Assembly: GCF_001442805.1 (NCBI RefSeq)
Contig: NZ_CP011131.1
Span: 2,046,001-2,110,000 of the forward strand
Direction of reading: 5' to 3'
Source: Lysobacter gummosus
GTDB taxonomy: Bacteria; Pseudomonadota; Gammaproteobacteria; Xanthomonadales; Xanthomonadaceae
Length of the DNA: 64,000 nt
Each line of letters opens with the position of its first letter. Position 1 is the stretch's first letter. The notes beneath the pieces were generated by a model, which had not been told where the DNA came from, searched no databases, and was given only the letters and a program-made list of their open reading frames with translations. The position numbers and the translations under genes are program-made. Positions 8,925-18,827 of the stretch are shown here, piece by piece.

Positions 8925-9956
8925 TTACAACGGACGCTTGCCCGGGTCGCCTGCCACTTCTCGCACCAGCTTGGGCACCAGGTAGCCGGAGATGCGCGCG
9001 GCCAGGGCGCGGTGCAGCGCGCGCGCGGCCTCGTCGGAGATCTCGAAATGGGCCGATCCCTGGACCCGGTCGAGCTGGTGCAGGTAGTAGGGCAGCACGC
9101 CGGCGGCGTAGCTGCGCTCGCTCAGCGCGGCCAGGGCCTCGACATCGTCGTTGACCCCACGCAGCAGAACCGCCTGATTGAGCAAGGTGGCGCCGGCGCC
9201 GCGCAGGCGCCGCATGGCCGAGTCCACTTCGGCGTCGAATTCGTTCGCGTGATTGGCGTGCAGCACCACCGCCACCGGCCACGGCAGGCCTTGCAGCCAC
9301 TGGGTCAGCGCGGCATCGACGCGCTCGGGCAGCACCACCGGCAGGCGGGTGTGGATGCGCAGGCGCTTGAGGTGGGCGATCGGCGCCAGCGCGTCGGTGA
9401 GCTCGGCCAGCTTGGGCGTGGCCAGCGACCAGGGGTCGCCGCCGGACAGGATCACCTCGTCGATGCCCGGATCGGCGGCGATCGCCGCGACCGCCTCGCC
9501 CCAGCCGGCCGCGGCCGCGGTTTCCTGCGCGTAGGGGAAGTGGCGGCGGAAGCAGTAGCGGCAATTGATCGCGCAGCTGCCGGTGGCGATCAGCAGGGCG
9601 CGGCCGTTGTACTTGCGGATGACGCCGTGGCCGGCCTTGGCCGCGCCGTCGCCGACCGCGTCCAGGCTGAAACCCGGCATCGGCCGCATTTCATCGTCCA
9701 GCGGCAGCACCTGGCGCAGCAGCGGGTCGGTCGGGTCGGCGTGGCGCATGCGGGCGACGAAACCGCGCGGCACCCGCAGCGGAAACTGCGCCGCGGCCGC
9801 TTCGGACACGGCCAGGGCGGCCTGCGACAGGCCGAGCAGGGCCAGCAGCTCGCGCGGATCGCGCACCGCATCTCGCCACAGGGCCTGCCAGCGCGGCGGC
9901 GCGGCGGCGCCCTGGGGAGCGGCTGGATGCGGGACGGGTTGCGCAGCAGGTATCAT
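8925..9956 (-). CDS. epmB: EF-P beta-lysylation protein EpmB (lysine 2,3-aminomutase-like)
   Basis: A 343-residue radical SAM enzyme. It carries the CxxxCxxC cluster in [17 protein letters not shown], then EVILSGGDP and the [12 protein letters not shown] block typical of the KamA/EpmB family. EpmB isomerises (S)-alpha-lysine to (R)-beta-lysine for attachment to elongation factor P. It is shorter than catabolic KamA because it lacks the C-terminal extension. Its assignment is strongly supported by the divergently transcribed efp gene 266 bases away. The partner ligase EpmA is not in this window. Confidence 0.93.
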   Translation of the reverse strand: MIPAAQPVPHPAAPQGAAAPPRWQALWRDAVRDPRELLALLGLSQAALAVSEAAAAQFPLRVPRGFVARMRHADPTDPLLRQVLPLDDEMRPMPGFSLDAVGDGAAKAGHGVIRKYNGRALLIATGSCAINCRYCFRRHFPYAQETAAAAGWGEAVAAIAADPGIDEVILSGGDPWSLATPKLAELTDALAPIAHLKRLRIHTRLPVVLPERVDAALTQWLQGLPWPVAVVLHANHANEFDAEVDSAMRRLRGAGATLLNQAVLLRGVNDDVEALAALSERSYAAGVLPYYLHQLDRVQGSAHFEISDEAARALHRALAARISGYLVPKLVREVAGDPGKRPL

Positions 9957-10222
9957 GTGGGGCTAGCCTTCAGGGTTCCGATCACGGCGCCCGGGCTCGG
10001 TCCACGCGGAAAACCGCTGCGGACGGAGCCGGCGCAGCCCGACATTCTAGCCTTGCATCGCCGGCATGGCGGTCCGTACGCGCCTCCGGCGCCTGGACCC
10101 CGCCCGCGACCCGGGCCGGCCCGGGTCGGCGCCGCCACGACGGCAGACGACGGCCCCGGCGCAAGGCGGGGGCGGCCGGACCCCAATCACCGCCACATTA
10201 TTCATTTGTTAGGAGTTCCAGC

Positions 10223-10789
10223 ATGGCCAGCCTAGGCATGAACGACGTCAAGACCGGACAGAAGATCCTGGTCAATAACGACCCGTGCATCATCACCGAG
10301 ACCGAGTACGTCAAGCCGGGCAAGGGCCAGGCCTTCACCCGCATCAAGTACCGCAGCATCAAGTCCGGCCGCGTGGTGGAAATGACCATGAAGGCCACCG
10401 ACAGCGTCGAGCAGGCCGACGTGGTCGATACCGACATGCAGTACCTGTACTCCGACGGCGAGTACTGGCACTTCATGAACCAGGAATCCTTCGAGCAGGT
10501 GCAGTCCGACAAGGCCGGCATGGGCGGCGCGGAGAAGTGGCTCAAGGGCGAGGAAGAGTGCGTGGTGACGCTGTGGAACGGCGTGCCGATCGCGGTGCAG
10601 CCGCCGAACTTCGTCGAGCTCAAGATCACCGAGACCGACCCGGGCGTGCGCGGCGATACCTCCGGCGGCGGCGGCAAGCCGGCGACCCTGGAAACCGGCG
10701 CGGTGGTGCGCGTGCCGCTGTTCGTCGGCCAGGAAGAAACCATCAAGGTCGATACCCGCTCGGGCGAGTACGTCAGCCGGGTGAAGTGA
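10223..10789 (+). CDS. efp: Elongation factor P
   Basis: 188 residues, the normal length. The KOW-like N-terminal domain carries KPGKGQAF with Lys34 at the loop tip, the residue that is beta-lysylated. Two OB domains follow and the protein ends with the conserved [16 protein letters not shown] relieves ribosome stalling at polyproline. The ATG has a TTAGGAG ribosome site about 8 bases upstream. It is divergent from epmB, giving a compact factor/modifier pair. A hairpin follows the stop codon. Confidence 0.97.
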   Translation: MASLGMNDVKTGQKILVNNDPCIITETEYVKPGKGQAFTRIKYRSIKSGRVVEMTMKATDSVEQADVVDTDMQYLYSDGEYWHFMNQESFEQVQSDKAGMGGAEKWLKGEEECVVTLWNGVPIAVQPPNFVELKITETDPGVRGDTSGGGGKPATLETGAVVRVPLFVGQEETIKVDTRSGEYVSRVK

Positions 10790-10800
10790 CCCATCGGCCC

Positions 10801-10827
10801 GTGGCCGCCCAGGCGGCCACGGCTTTG
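10801..10827 (+). terminator. Hairpin after efp
   Basis: Perfect 9-bp stem GTGGCCGCC / GGCGGCCAC with a 2-base CA loop, starting 11 bases after the efp stop codon and followed by only a weak T-run (GGCTTTG). Probable terminator or 3'-end stabiliser. Confidence 0.6.
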
Positions 10828-11071
10828 CCGATGCGCGATTCCCGCGAAGGCGGTTTGACGCTTTCGCACGCTGCCGCGGATTCCCGTCCCGTCAGCAGAT
10901 CCACCGAGCGACCCTGCCGCGACGATTCGGGCGATCCGAACGCAAGATCCACTGCGAGCCCGGGGCCGCGCGGTCCAGGGCGCCGCACAGCGGTAGCCGG
11001 CGAATGCCATAGTCCTCGCCGGCGCTGCCGCACGACAGCGACACGCACTTCAACCAGCACGTGAGACGCGA

Positions 11072-12412
11072 ATGACGACAGAGACTTCCGCCATCCCCTG
11101 CGACCTGTTGATCGAAGCGGGCTGGGTGGTGCCGGTCGAGCCGCATGCCGTCGTGCTGGACGACCACGCCGTCGCCATCAAGGGCGGGGTGATCGTCGAT
11201 ATCCTGCCGATCGCCGACGCCCGCGCGCGCTACGCAGCGGCCGAAACCGTCCGCCGGCCCGAGTCGGCGCTGATCCCGGGCCTGGTCAACGCCCACACCC
11301 ACAACCCGATGACCCTGTTGCGCGGCATCGCCGACGATCTGCCGCTGATGGAATGGCTGCAAGGCCACATCTGGCCGGTCGAGGGCGCGGTGATCGGGCC
11401 GCAGTTCGTCGAGGACGGCATCACCCTGGCGATCGCCGAGATGCTGCGCGGCGGCACCACCTGCGCCAACGAAAACTATTTCTTCCCCGACGTGCAGGCC
11501 GCGGTCTACAAGCGCTACGGCTTCCGCGCCCGGGTCGGCCTGCCGGTGATCGATTTCCCCACCGCCTGGGCCAAGAGTTCGGACGAATACTTCGACCGCG
11601 CCGGCGAAGTCCATGACCTGTGGCGCGACGATGCGCTGGTGGCGACCGCGTTCGCGCCGCATGCGCCATACACGGTCAGCGACGCCAACTTCGAACGCAT
11701 CCGCATGCTGGCCGACCAGCTGGATCTGCCGATCCATCTGCACACGCACGAAACCGCGCAGGAAGTGGCCGACTCGATCAAGCTGCACGGCCAGCGTCCG
11801 TTGGCGCGCCTGGACCGCCTGGGGCTGGTCACCGACCGTCTGATCGCGGTGCACATGACCCAGCTCACCGATGCCGAAATCGCCCTGTGCGCCGAGCGCG
11901 GCGTCAGCGTGGTGCATTGCCCCGAATCCAATCTCAAGCTGGCCTCGGGCTTCTGCCCGGTGTGCAAGCTGCAGCAGGCCGGGGTCAATCTGGCCATCGG
12001 CACCGACGGCTGCGCCAGCAACAACGATCTGGACATGTTCGGCGAAACCCGCACTGCCGCGCTGCTGGCCAAGGGCGTGGCCATTGATGCCAAGGCCCTG
12101 GACGCGTTCAGCGCGCTGCGCGCGGCGACCCTGGGCGGCGCCAAGGCGATGGGCTTCGAGGACAAAATCGGTTCGATCCAGATCGGCAAGCAGGCCGATC
12201 TGGTCTGCGTCGATCTGGGCCAATTGGAGACGCAGCCGGTGCATCACGTGGTCTCGCAGCTGATCTACGCCACCGGCCGCCATCAGGTCGGCGATGTGTG
12301 GATCGCCGGCCGCGCCAAGCTGCGCGAACGTGCGCTGGTCGATATGGATACTGCGGCGCTGGTCGCGAATGCGCGGCAGTGGCGCGCGCGCATCGCGACG
12401 ATCAAACGCTGA
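11072..12412 (+). CDS. mtaD: TRZ/ATZ family amidohydrolase (methylthioadenosine/S-adenosylhomocysteine deaminase-like)
   Basis: A 446-residue metal-dependent amidohydrolase. It has the NAHTH metal pair (near residue 75), [20 protein letters not shown] and IGTDG motifs that define the MtaD/TrzA/AtzA branch. Most bacterial members deaminate 5'-methylthioadenosine or S-adenosylhomocysteine. The substrate here is inferred from the family. It is followed on the same strand by ubiG, whose reaction produces S-adenosylhomocysteine, which makes an SAH-related role reasonable. Chlorohydrolase activity of the AtzA type is unlikely but not excluded. Confidence 0.75.
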   Translation: MTTETSAIPCDLLIEAGWVVPVEPHAVVLDDHAVAIKGGVIVDILPIADARARYAAAETVRRPESALIPGLVNAHTHNPMTLLRGIADDLPLMEWLQGHIWPVEGAVIGPQFVEDGITLAIAEMLRGGTTCANENYFFPDVQAAVYKRYGFRARVGLPVIDFPTAWAKSSDEYFDRAGEVHDLWRDDALVATAFAPHAPYTVSDANFERIRMLADQLDLPIHLHTHETAQEVADSIKLHGQRPLARLDRLGLVTDRLIAVHMTQLTDAEIALCAERGVSVVHCPESNLKLASGFCPVCKLQQAGVNLAIGTDGCASNNDLDMFGETRTAALLAKGVAIDAKALDAFSALRAATLGGAKAMGFEDKIGSIQIGKQADLVCVDLGQLETQPVHHVVSQLIYATGRHQVGDVWIAGRAKLRERALVDMDTAALVANARQWRARIATIKR

Positions 12413-12548
12413 CGCCGAGCCCCGCGCACGCGCGCGGCGGCCGCGTCGTCGCGTCGCGTTCACACCCGTAGCCTCGGGCTTGATTCAAACTAGCCACGCG
12501 CGCCGCCCGGCGGCCGCGCGAGGCACCGACCGCAGTGAGCAGGCAGGC

Positions 12549-13328
12549 ATGAGCGCAGCAAGCAAGGCATCCGATCCTCAGGGCAGCGATTCGCAACACG
12601 CCGCCGGCGGCCACGACAACTTCAGTCAGGCCGAACTCGACAAGTTCGGCGCCCTGGCCAATCGCTGGTGGGACCCGTTGGGTCCGCAGAAGCCGTTGCA
12701 CGCGCTCAACCCGGTGCGTCTGGACTACGTCGCCCGGCGCGCGCCCTTGCCGCAGGCGCAGGCGCTCGACGTCGGCTGCGGCGGCGGGCTGCTCAGCGAG
12801 GCCCTGGCCGCCGCGGGCGCGCAGGTCACCGCGATCGATCTGGCGCCGGAATTGATCAAGGTCGCCAAGCTGCATCGGCTGGAAACCGGCGTCGCCGTCG
12901 ATTACCGACTGCAGTCGGTCGAATCCCTGGCGCAGGAGCGGCCGGAGAGTTTCGACACCATCACCTGCATGGAAATGCTCGAACACGTGCCCGACCCGGG
13001 CGCGATCGTGCGCGCCTGCGCCAGCCTGCTCAAGCCCGGCGGGCGCCTGTTCCTGTCCACGCTCAACCGCACCCCGGCCGCGTTCGCGCTGGCCATCGTC
13101 GGCGCCGAGTACCTGGCCCGGCTGCTGCCCAAGGGCACTCACCAGTACCGCGACTTCATCAAGCCCTCCGAACTGGCGCGCTGGCTGCGCGAAGCCGGCC
13201 TGGAGCTGGAAGACGTCAGCGGCCTGATGTACGAGCCGTGGCGCAACGGCGCGCGGATCACCTCGCGCACCGACATCAACTATCTGGCCTGCGCGTACAA
13301 GCCGGCCGCGCAGGTGTCGGCGGCATGA
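12549..13328 (+). CDS. ubiG: Ubiquinone biosynthesis O-methyltransferase UbiG
   Basis: A 259-residue class I SAM-dependent methyltransferase. It has the UbiG start motif ([23 protein letters not shown]), SAM-binding [11 protein letters not shown], the [10 protein letters not shown] block and the TLNRTPAAF region. UbiG carries out both O-methylations of the ubiquinone ring. The ATG at 12549 is chosen because the preceding frame is Arg-rich noise. The first 20 residues are a polar extension. The stop overlaps the start of the next gene (ATGA). Confidence 0.95.
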   Translation: MSAASKASDPQGSDSQHAAGGHDNFSQAELDKFGALANRWWDPLGPQKPLHALNPVRLDYVARRAPLPQAQALDVGCGGGLLSEALAAAGAQVTAIDLAPELIKVAKLHRLETGVAVDYRLQSVESLAQERPESFDTITCMEMLEHVPDPGAIVRACASLLKPGGRLFLSTLNRTPAAFALAIVGAEYLARLLPKGTHQYRDFIKPSELARWLREAGLELEDVSGLMYEPWRNGARITSRTDINYLACAYKPAAQVSAA

Positions 13329-14023
13329 GCGCGGCCGCTCCCGCGCTGAGCGGCGCGGCGTATCCGCAGGCGGTGTTGTTCGATCTGGACGGCACCTTGC
13401 TCGACAGCGCGCCGGACATGCTCGCCGTCGCCAACCGCATGCGCGCCGACCGCGGCTTGCCGCCGATGCCGATGACGCCGCTGCGCGCGCAGGTGTCCAA
13501 GGGCTCGCGGGCGATGCTCGGCGCGGCCTTTCCCGATGTCGATCCAGTGCAGCGCGACGGCTGGGTGCAGGAGTTCCTGGACCTGTACGAAGCCGAGCTC
13601 GGCCTGCACGGGGCGCCGTTCGACGGCGTGGAGGCGATGCTGGCCGCGCTGGAAGCCGCCGGTTCGCCGTGGGGCATCGTCACGAACAAACCCGAATACC
13701 TGGCGCGCAAGCTGATGCCGCTGCTGGGCTGGGAAACCCGCTGCGCGGTGCTGATCGGCGGCGACACGCTGAGCGTGCGCAAACCCGATCCGCTGCCGCT
13801 GACCACCGCCGCGCACCGGATCGGCGTGGAGCCGGCGCATTGCATCTATGTCGGCGACGACGAGCGCGACATCGTCGCCGCGCGCGCCGCCGGCATGCCC
13901 TCGGTGGTGGCGCTGTGGGGTTACCGCCTGGATCACGACGATCCGCTCGCCTGGCAGGGCGATGCGATGATCGAATCGCCCTCGGAACTGATCGGGGCGG
14001 GCGCATGGCCGGCGACGCGATGA
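13325..14023 (+). CDS. gph: Phosphoglycolate phosphatase (HAD superfamily)
   Basis: 232 residues. HAD motif I is [13 protein letters not shown], motif II lies in IVTNKPEY, the Lys motif is RKPDPLPL and motif IV is GDDERDI. It dephosphorylates 2-phosphoglycolate, a product of DNA repair. It sits immediately after ubiG with a 4-base ATGA overlap, the same neighbour pair seen in many gammaproteobacteria, and overlaps the next gene by 4 bases as well. These junctions indicate translational coupling. Confidence 0.92.
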   Translation: MSAAAPALSGAAYPQAVLFDLDGTLLDSAPDMLAVANRMRADRGLPPMPMTPLRAQVSKGSRAMLGAAFPDVDPVQRDGWVQEFLDLYEAELGLHGAPFDGVEAMLAALEAAGSPWGIVTNKPEYLARKLMPLLGWETRCAVLIGGDTLSVRKPDPLPLTTAAHRIGVEPAHCIYVGDDERDIVAARAAGMPSVVALWGYRLDHDDPLAWQGDAMIESPSELIGAGAWPATR

Positions 14024-14790
14024 AGCCGCAGGTCGCCGCCGAAGTCGAGGCCGCTTCGCAGGAGCAATCCTCGCAGGAGCAGGCGCTGCAGGACTTCGCC
14101 GGCAAATGGCGGGCGCGCTGGCCGGAATGGTCGGTGGCGGAGGTGTTCGTGCCGCGCGCGCAGCGCGGCGTCGCGGTGGCCTGGGCGGCGCTGCAACAGG
14201 AGCTCACCGACGCGGCCTGGGGCGGCACCGACGCGCTGCCCGGCGAGGCCAAGCTGGGCTGGTGGATGGAAGAACTGCAGGGCTGGCGCATGAACCGCCG
14301 GCGCCACCCGCTGGGGCTGGCGCTGCAGCGGCAGGCCGCGCCCTGGGGCGATCTGGCCCTGGCCCTGCCGGCGCTGCGCGACAGCCGCGAGCGCCCTGGC
14401 GACCGCAACGAAGCCTTCGACGGCCTGATCCCTGTCGCCACCGCCATCGGCGCCATCGACATGGCCCTGTTCGAGCCGGTGCCCGGCCAGCTGGCCGAGG
14501 CCGCGGTGCCGGCGATCCAGTCGAGCCTGCTGGAATCGCGGCTGGTCCTGCAGGGCGACGCCTGCGTGCCGCTGAGCGTGGTCGCGCGGGCGATGGCGCG
14601 TCCGGGCGAGGGCGCGGCGGTGGAATGGAGCCGCGAGCTGCTGGCGCAATGGCCGGCGCGCTTCGGCGCGACCGTGCCGCGGCGGCTGTGGACCGCGCTG
14701 GCGCATACCCGGCTGCAGCGCGGCGACGCGGCGCGGCCGTTGTCGCCGTGGACGGCCCTGCTGGCGGCCTGGCGCGGCGCCCGCAACTGA
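14020..14790 (+). CDS. Squalene/phytoene synthase-like protein of unknown function
   Basis: 256 residues, no confident function. The sequence has the helical, Ala/Leu/Trp-rich character of diverged squalene/phytoene synthase relatives (LGWWMEELQGW, AAPWGDLALALPAL, SPWTALLAAWRGAR). The two aspartate-rich substrate motifs of real synthases are not visible, so catalysis is doubtful. It starts within the gph stop codon (ATGA); an in-frame ATG at 14005 is an alternative start. folE2 follows. The ubiG-gph-this-folE2 order suggests an operon role linked to quinone or isoprenoid metabolism, but that is inference. Confidence 0.6.
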   Translation: MKPQVAAEVEAASQEQSSQEQALQDFAGKWRARWPEWSVAEVFVPRAQRGVAVAWAALQQELTDAAWGGTDALPGEAKLGWWMEELQGWRMNRRRHPLGLALQRQAAPWGDLALALPALRDSRERPGDRNEAFDGLIPVATAIGAIDMALFEPVPGQLAEAAVPAIQSSLLESRLVLQGDACVPLSVVARAMARPGEGAAVEWSRELLAQWPARFGATVPRRLWTALAHTRLQRGDAARPLSPWTALLAAWRGARN

Positions 14791-14878
14791 GCGTTGCAGG
14801 CCCGGGCCGGGGCGGGCGGGCCGGGCCCGGTAGAATGGCGCCGTTGCGTTTCCCCCACGCGCCCCCACTGATTTCGTC

Positions 14879-15814
14879 GTGACTATTCCCCAGACCCCCT
14901 CGCGTTCCGCCTTGCCCGATGTCGCCTTCGATGCCGCCGCCGCGGCGCGCGCGCTGGACTGGGTCGGCATGTCCAACATCGCCCTGCCGCTGCGCATCGC
15001 CGGCGGCGACGGCACCCCGATCCAGGTCGCCGCCTCGGTCGATGTCTCGGTCAACCTGCGCGACGCCAACGCGCGCGGCATCCACATGTCGCGCATGTAC
15101 CTGCATCTGCAGAACGCCTTCGCCAGCGAGACGGTGACCCCGGCCGGCCTGCGCCGCGCGCTGCAGAGCCTGATCGACGGGCAGGGCGGCATCTCCAACG
15201 CCGCGCGGCTGGTGCTGCGCTACGAGCAACTGCTGCTGCGTCCGGCGCTGGCCAGCCACAACGCCGGCTGGAAGCGCTATCCGGTCGAGATCGACGCGCG
15301 CCTGATCGATGGCCATCTGCACCTGGGCCTGCGCTTCGCGGTCGAATACTCCAGCACCTGTCCGGCCTCGGCGGCGCTGTCGCGCCAGCTCAACGCCGAA
15401 CGCTTCGCCGCCGATTTCGCCGCCGCCCATCCGCTGTCCACCGCCGTGGTCAGCGACTGGCTCGCCTCCGAACGCGGCATGGCCGCGACTCCGCATGCGC
15501 AGCGCAGCCGCGCCGACGTGCGCGTGGAGCTGCGTCCGGCCTTCGACGAGTTGCCGCTGGTGGCGTTGATCGACGCGCTCGAACGCGCGCTCGCAACGCC
15601 GGTGCAGACCGCGGTCAAGCGCGAGGACGAGCAAGCCTTCGCCCGCCTCAACGCCGAGAACCTGATGTTCTGCGAAGACGCCGCGCGCCGGGTCGCCGCG
15701 GCGCTGTCGGCCGATGCGCGCATCGAGCGCTTCGACGCCGAAGTCGCGCACTTCGAAAGCCTGCATGCGCACGACGCGGTCGCCCGCGTCACCGGGCAGG
15801 GCGCGCGCGAGTAA
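14879..15814 (+). CDS. folE2: GTP cyclohydrolase FolE2
   Basis: 311 residues of the type IB GTP cyclohydrolase (COG1469). Visible family blocks include HMSRMYLHLQ, VEYSSTCPASAALSRQL with the conserved cysteine, and the acidic RLNAENLMFCEDAARR. It converts GTP to dihydroneopterin triphosphate for folate and queuosine synthesis using varied metals, and is often a zinc-sparing substitute for FolE. Translation starts at GTG 14879. The window also holds gluQ, a queuosine-related gene, though not nearby. No Zur-like site was recognised upstream. Confidence 0.93.
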   Translation: MTIPQTPSRSALPDVAFDAAAAARALDWVGMSNIALPLRIAGGDGTPIQVAASVDVSVNLRDANARGIHMSRMYLHLQNAFASETVTPAGLRRALQSLIDGQGGISNAARLVLRYEQLLLRPALASHNAGWKRYPVEIDARLIDGHLHLGLRFAVEYSSTCPASAALSRQLNAERFAADFAAAHPLSTAVVSDWLASERGMAATPHAQRSRADVRVELRPAFDELPLVALIDALERALATPVQTAVKREDEQAFARLNAENLMFCEDAARRVAAALSADARIERFDAEVAHFESLHAHDAVARVTGQGARE

Positions 15815-16181
15815 ATCGCGCCGCTTTGGCGCCGCCGCGGTGTGCGGAGTCTGGCGCCTTTGACCTCGCGATTCGCGCGGCAAACACAGGCGCGCCCGGT
15901 CTCGCTCGCCGATCGGCCGAGGCCGCGGAACAACACCTGGTAAAACGCCCGCCGCGCGCCTGAGTTCGGCGCCGGAAAACGTCGCGAGCCGTCGGTTTTG
16001 CCGGCAGCTGCGCGTGCGCGCCCGGGTGTAGGATCACCGGCCGATAGACCCGAGCGGTGCGGCAATGCATGCAGGCGTGTGCGCGGGCACACTACAAGTC
16101 GCAAACCGTGATGGTCCCCACCCCCGGAATATAGGGGCCTTGGGCTATGCTCAGGTCACCAGACTAGTGACCGGAAGGGGC
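15815..16181. other. Intergenic region before the diguanylate cyclase gene
   Basis: 367 bases with no credible gene. Its last part holds the promoter region of the next gene and one clear inverted repeat (listed separately). The frame upstream of 16182 is open but has no ribosome site. Confidence 0.5.
16154..16172. promoter_or_regulatory. Inverted repeat GGTCAC-N7-GTGACC
   Basis: A perfect 6-bp dyad with a 7-base spacer, ending two bases before the GAAGGGG ribosome site of the diguanylate cyclase. Position and symmetry fit a repressor operator or a small 5'-UTR hairpin. No known regulator can be assigned. Confidence 0.4.
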
Positions 16182-17954
16182 ATGGGGAAACCCTGGCGTC
16201 GTGGCTGGCAGGCCCTGTTGGTTCTGCTGGGGATGTGGGCGGTGGCGGCGATCGCGTCGGCGCAGGACGTAAGCCTGCCCCAGCCCGGCCCCTCCGCGCC
16301 TTCGCCGGTGGCCCCGCGTTCGGATCGCGAACCCTACGACCCCACGCACTACCGCGCGCCGTCCCTGAGCCTGTCCCGGCTCGAACAGGATCCGGTGCCG
16401 GCGCGGGTGCTGGCCGGCGAGTTCGAGCGCCGCTTCGAAGCGGTCTCCGGCGACATGCTGTGGGCGCACAAGGGCCAGGCGACGTGGTGGCGCATCATCG
16501 TCAATCAGGACGTCGCCGAAGCCGACGCGCCGCAGCTCACCATCGACCGCCCGTCGCGGCGCGAAATCGAACTGTGGCGTCCCGGAGACGACCTGCCGCT
16601 GCGCCGCTCGATCTACGGCCCCGACACCGACTTGAATCATTCCACGCGGATGATCGTGTTTCCGTTGCCGCGCGGCCTGCGCAAGGGCGATCGCCTGTAC
16701 CTGCGCATGCTCGCCGCCGACGTGATGAGTTCGCGCGTCGAGATCCAGCCGCTGGCGCGGGTGCAGCGCGAGGACATGATGCACGTCGGCCTGCGCAGCG
16801 TGGTGTTGACCGCGATGGGCGTGATCGCCGTGCTCGCGTTCGGTTTCTGGATCGGCCTGCGCGAACGCGGCTACGCCTATCTGGGCCTGACCCTGGTGCT
16901 GCAGATACTCACTCTGACCTCGGACGGCGGCGAGATGCGGGTGGTGCCGTGGCTCAACGAGATCGCGCCCGACAGCCGCACCAACATCGTGCTCAATACC
17001 GCCGCGGTATTGGCCAGCATCCGCTTTCTGATCTTCTTCCTCGGCCTGCGCACCACGCAGCCGAAGGCCGCGCGCCTGCTGGACTGGTGCAGCATCTCGC
17101 TCGGCGGCCTGCTGCTGGTGTCCTTGTTCCGGACCTGGAAGTACAGCGCGCTGTTCGGCAACCTCAACCTGCTGGTGGTGGTCGCGCTGGTGCTGTACTG
17201 CACCGTGGTCGCGGTCTGGCGCCGCCAGCGCGAAGCCTATTTCCTGTTGCTGGCATGGCTGCCCCTGATGCTGTTGCTGGTCGCTCTGGTCGGCGCAAAT
17301 CACCAGTGGTGGCCGGAATTCAGCTGGCTCGAATACACCTTCCCGGTCGGCCTGGCCTTCGGCGGCCTGGGCCTGCTGCTGGGTCTGACCTCCAAGCTGC
17401 AGCAACTGCGCCGCGATCGCGACACCGCCAATCGCCTGGCGACCTACGACAGCCTGACCGGCGCGATGACCCGCGCGGCGATCTCGCAAAGCCTGCGCAA
17501 CGCGGTGGACAGCGCGCACCGTTCGCACCGGCCGCTGTCGGTGGTGTTCTTCGATATCGACCACTTCAAGCGCATCAACGACGAACACGGCCATCGCGTC
17601 GGCGACGAAACCCTGCGCATCGTCTCGCTGCGCACCCGCAACCGTCTGCGCGCCTACGACCTGTTCGGCCGTTACGGCGGCGACGAGGTGCTGGTGGTGC
17701 TGGCCGACACCCATCTGCGCGACGCGGTCCGCGTCGCCGAGCATCTGCGCGAGTCGGTCAGCGGCAGCCCGCTGTCGATCGACGGCCGCCTGCTGCCGGT
17801 CAGCCTGAGCCTGGGCGTGGCCGAGCTGATGCCGGATGAAACTCCGGAGCAGCTGCTCGAACGCGCCGACGCGGCGCTGTACGCAAGCAAATCCGCCGGC
17901 CGCGACCGCGTCACCGGCCACAGCGTCGAGCCCGAGCGCGAGGTGGTGTCGTGA
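16182..17954 (+). CDS. 7TM-DISM type membrane diguanylate cyclase
   Basis: 590 residues. Signal peptide (about 1-28), periplasmic sensory domain of the 7TMR-DISM type (about 70-190), seven hydrophobic helices (about 205-410), a short coiled coil, and a GGDEF domain (about 425-580). The active loop is GGDEV at residues 499-503, with an RAYD inhibitory-site motif five residues upstream, so c-di-GMP synthesis with product inhibition is expected. The ATG at 16182 has GAAGGGG just before it. The next gene starts within its stop codon (GTGA), implying a coupled function. Confidence 0.88.
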   Translation: MGKPWRRGWQALLVLLGMWAVAAIASAQDVSLPQPGPSAPSPVAPRSDREPYDPTHYRAPSLSLSRLEQDPVPARVLAGEFERRFEAVSGDMLWAHKGQATWWRIIVNQDVAEADAPQLTIDRPSRREIELWRPGDDLPLRRSIYGPDTDLNHSTRMIVFPLPRGLRKGDRLYLRMLAADVMSSRVEIQPLARVQREDMMHVGLRSVVLTAMGVIAVLAFGFWIGLRERGYAYLGLTLVLQILTLTSDGGEMRVVPWLNEIAPDSRTNIVLNTAAVLASIRFLIFFLGLRTTQPKAARLLDWCSISLGGLLLVSLFRTWKYSALFGNLNLLVVVALVLYCTVVAVWRRQREAYFLLLAWLPLMLLLVALVGANHQWWPEFSWLEYTFPVGLAFGGLGLLLGLTSKLQQLRRDRDTANRLATYDSLTGAMTRAAISQSLRNAVDSAHRSHRPLSVVFFDIDHFKRINDEHGHRVGDETLRIVSLRTRNRLRAYDLFGRYGGDEVLVVLADTHLRDAVRVAEHLRESVSGSPLSIDGRLLPVSLSLGVAELMPDETPEQLLERADAALYASKSAGRDRVTGHSVEPEREVVS

Positions 17955-18814
17955 CCCCGGACGGCGGAGGCCCCGGCGCGATCCAGGCCGCGCAACTGCG
18001 TACCGGCGACGTGCTACTGATGCGCGCGCGCGGCTCGTTGGCGGCGCTGATCGCCTGGTTCAACGAAAGCAGCTACAGCCATGTGGCCTTGCTGGGGCGC
18101 GCGGGCTATCTGATCGAGGTCGGCGTCGGCGGCGTGGTCGAACTGTCGCTGTCGCAGCGCCTGACCGATCCGGCGCTGGTCGCGGTGGACGCGCGCCGCC
18201 CGCTCGGCGCCAGCGCCGACCCGCAGGACAACGATCGCATCGCCGTGCTCGCGCATGCCTTGTCGCTGCGGCGGCCGGCCTTCTCCGGCGATGCGCTGGC
18301 CGCGCTCGGCCGCGCCGCGGCCCTGCGCGATCGCAGCCTGCCGCCGTCGCCGCAGCTGCGCGCGGTGCTGCGCGAAGCGCTGCATCACGCCGCGTTCGAC
18401 AACGCCGGGGCGATGAGTTCGAGCGAGTTCGTTTATCGCTGCTTCGCGGAAAATACCGCGCAGCCGCGGGGCCGTCTCGCCCCGAGCCTGCCGGTCGCCG
18501 CGCCCTCGGCGCTGGCGTTTCCGTCGCTGGATTGGGAAGCCTTGTGGCGCGATATCGCGCCCTGCCTGCGCCCGGCGCGCCGCGATGCCCTGCGCCTGGA
18601 CGAACACGGCCAGCCCGGTTCGGCGCAGGAAGTCGGCGAAGACGAATTCGCCGCCGCGGTCGCCGACACGCGCCAGCGCCTGGGCCTGATGGAGCGCGGC
18701 AACGCCTTGCTGGCGATGGCCGGGCCGCGTCTGCCGAATCCCAAATGCGTGCGGCTGCGCGAGTTGGAGCAGTCGCCTTCCTTCGAGGTATTGGGCTCGC
18801 TGCTGAAGCCCTGA
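17951..18814 (+). CDS. NlpC/P60 (YiiX-like) protein with apparent Cys-to-Ser change
   Basis: 287 residues. The start LRTGDVLLMRARG and SSYSHVALLGR (His44) match the permuted NlpC/P60 or YiiX/YebB-like papain fold, in which a later CSEFV-type motif supplies the nucleophile. Here that motif reads MSSSEFVYRCF (residues 155-165), so the expected cysteine (about 157) is serine. A cysteine at 164 is a structural position in the family. There is no signal peptide. It begins with GTG overlapping the stop of the diguanylate cyclase by four bases. Function unknown; possibly non-catalytic or a serine variant acting on a lipid or peptide bond. Confidence 0.6.
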   Translation: MTPDGGGPGAIQAAQLRTGDVLLMRARGSLAALIAWFNESSYSHVALLGRAGYLIEVGVGGVVELSLSQRLTDPALVAVDARRPLGASADPQDNDRIAVLAHALSLRRPAFSGDALAALGRAAALRDRSLPPSPQLRAVLREALHHAAFDNAGAMSSSEFVYRCFAENTAQPRGRLAPSLPVAAPSALAFPSLDWEALWRDIAPCLRPARRDALRLDEHGQPGSAQEVGEDEFAAAVADTRQRLGLMERGNALLAMAGPRLPNPKCVRLRELEQSPSFEVLGSLLKP

Positions 18815-18827
18815 GCGACGCGCCGGC

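Noticed and set aside
14204..15883. 559-codon minus-strand frame opposite folE2
   Set aside because: Shadow frame; folE2 on the plus strand has clear family motifs.
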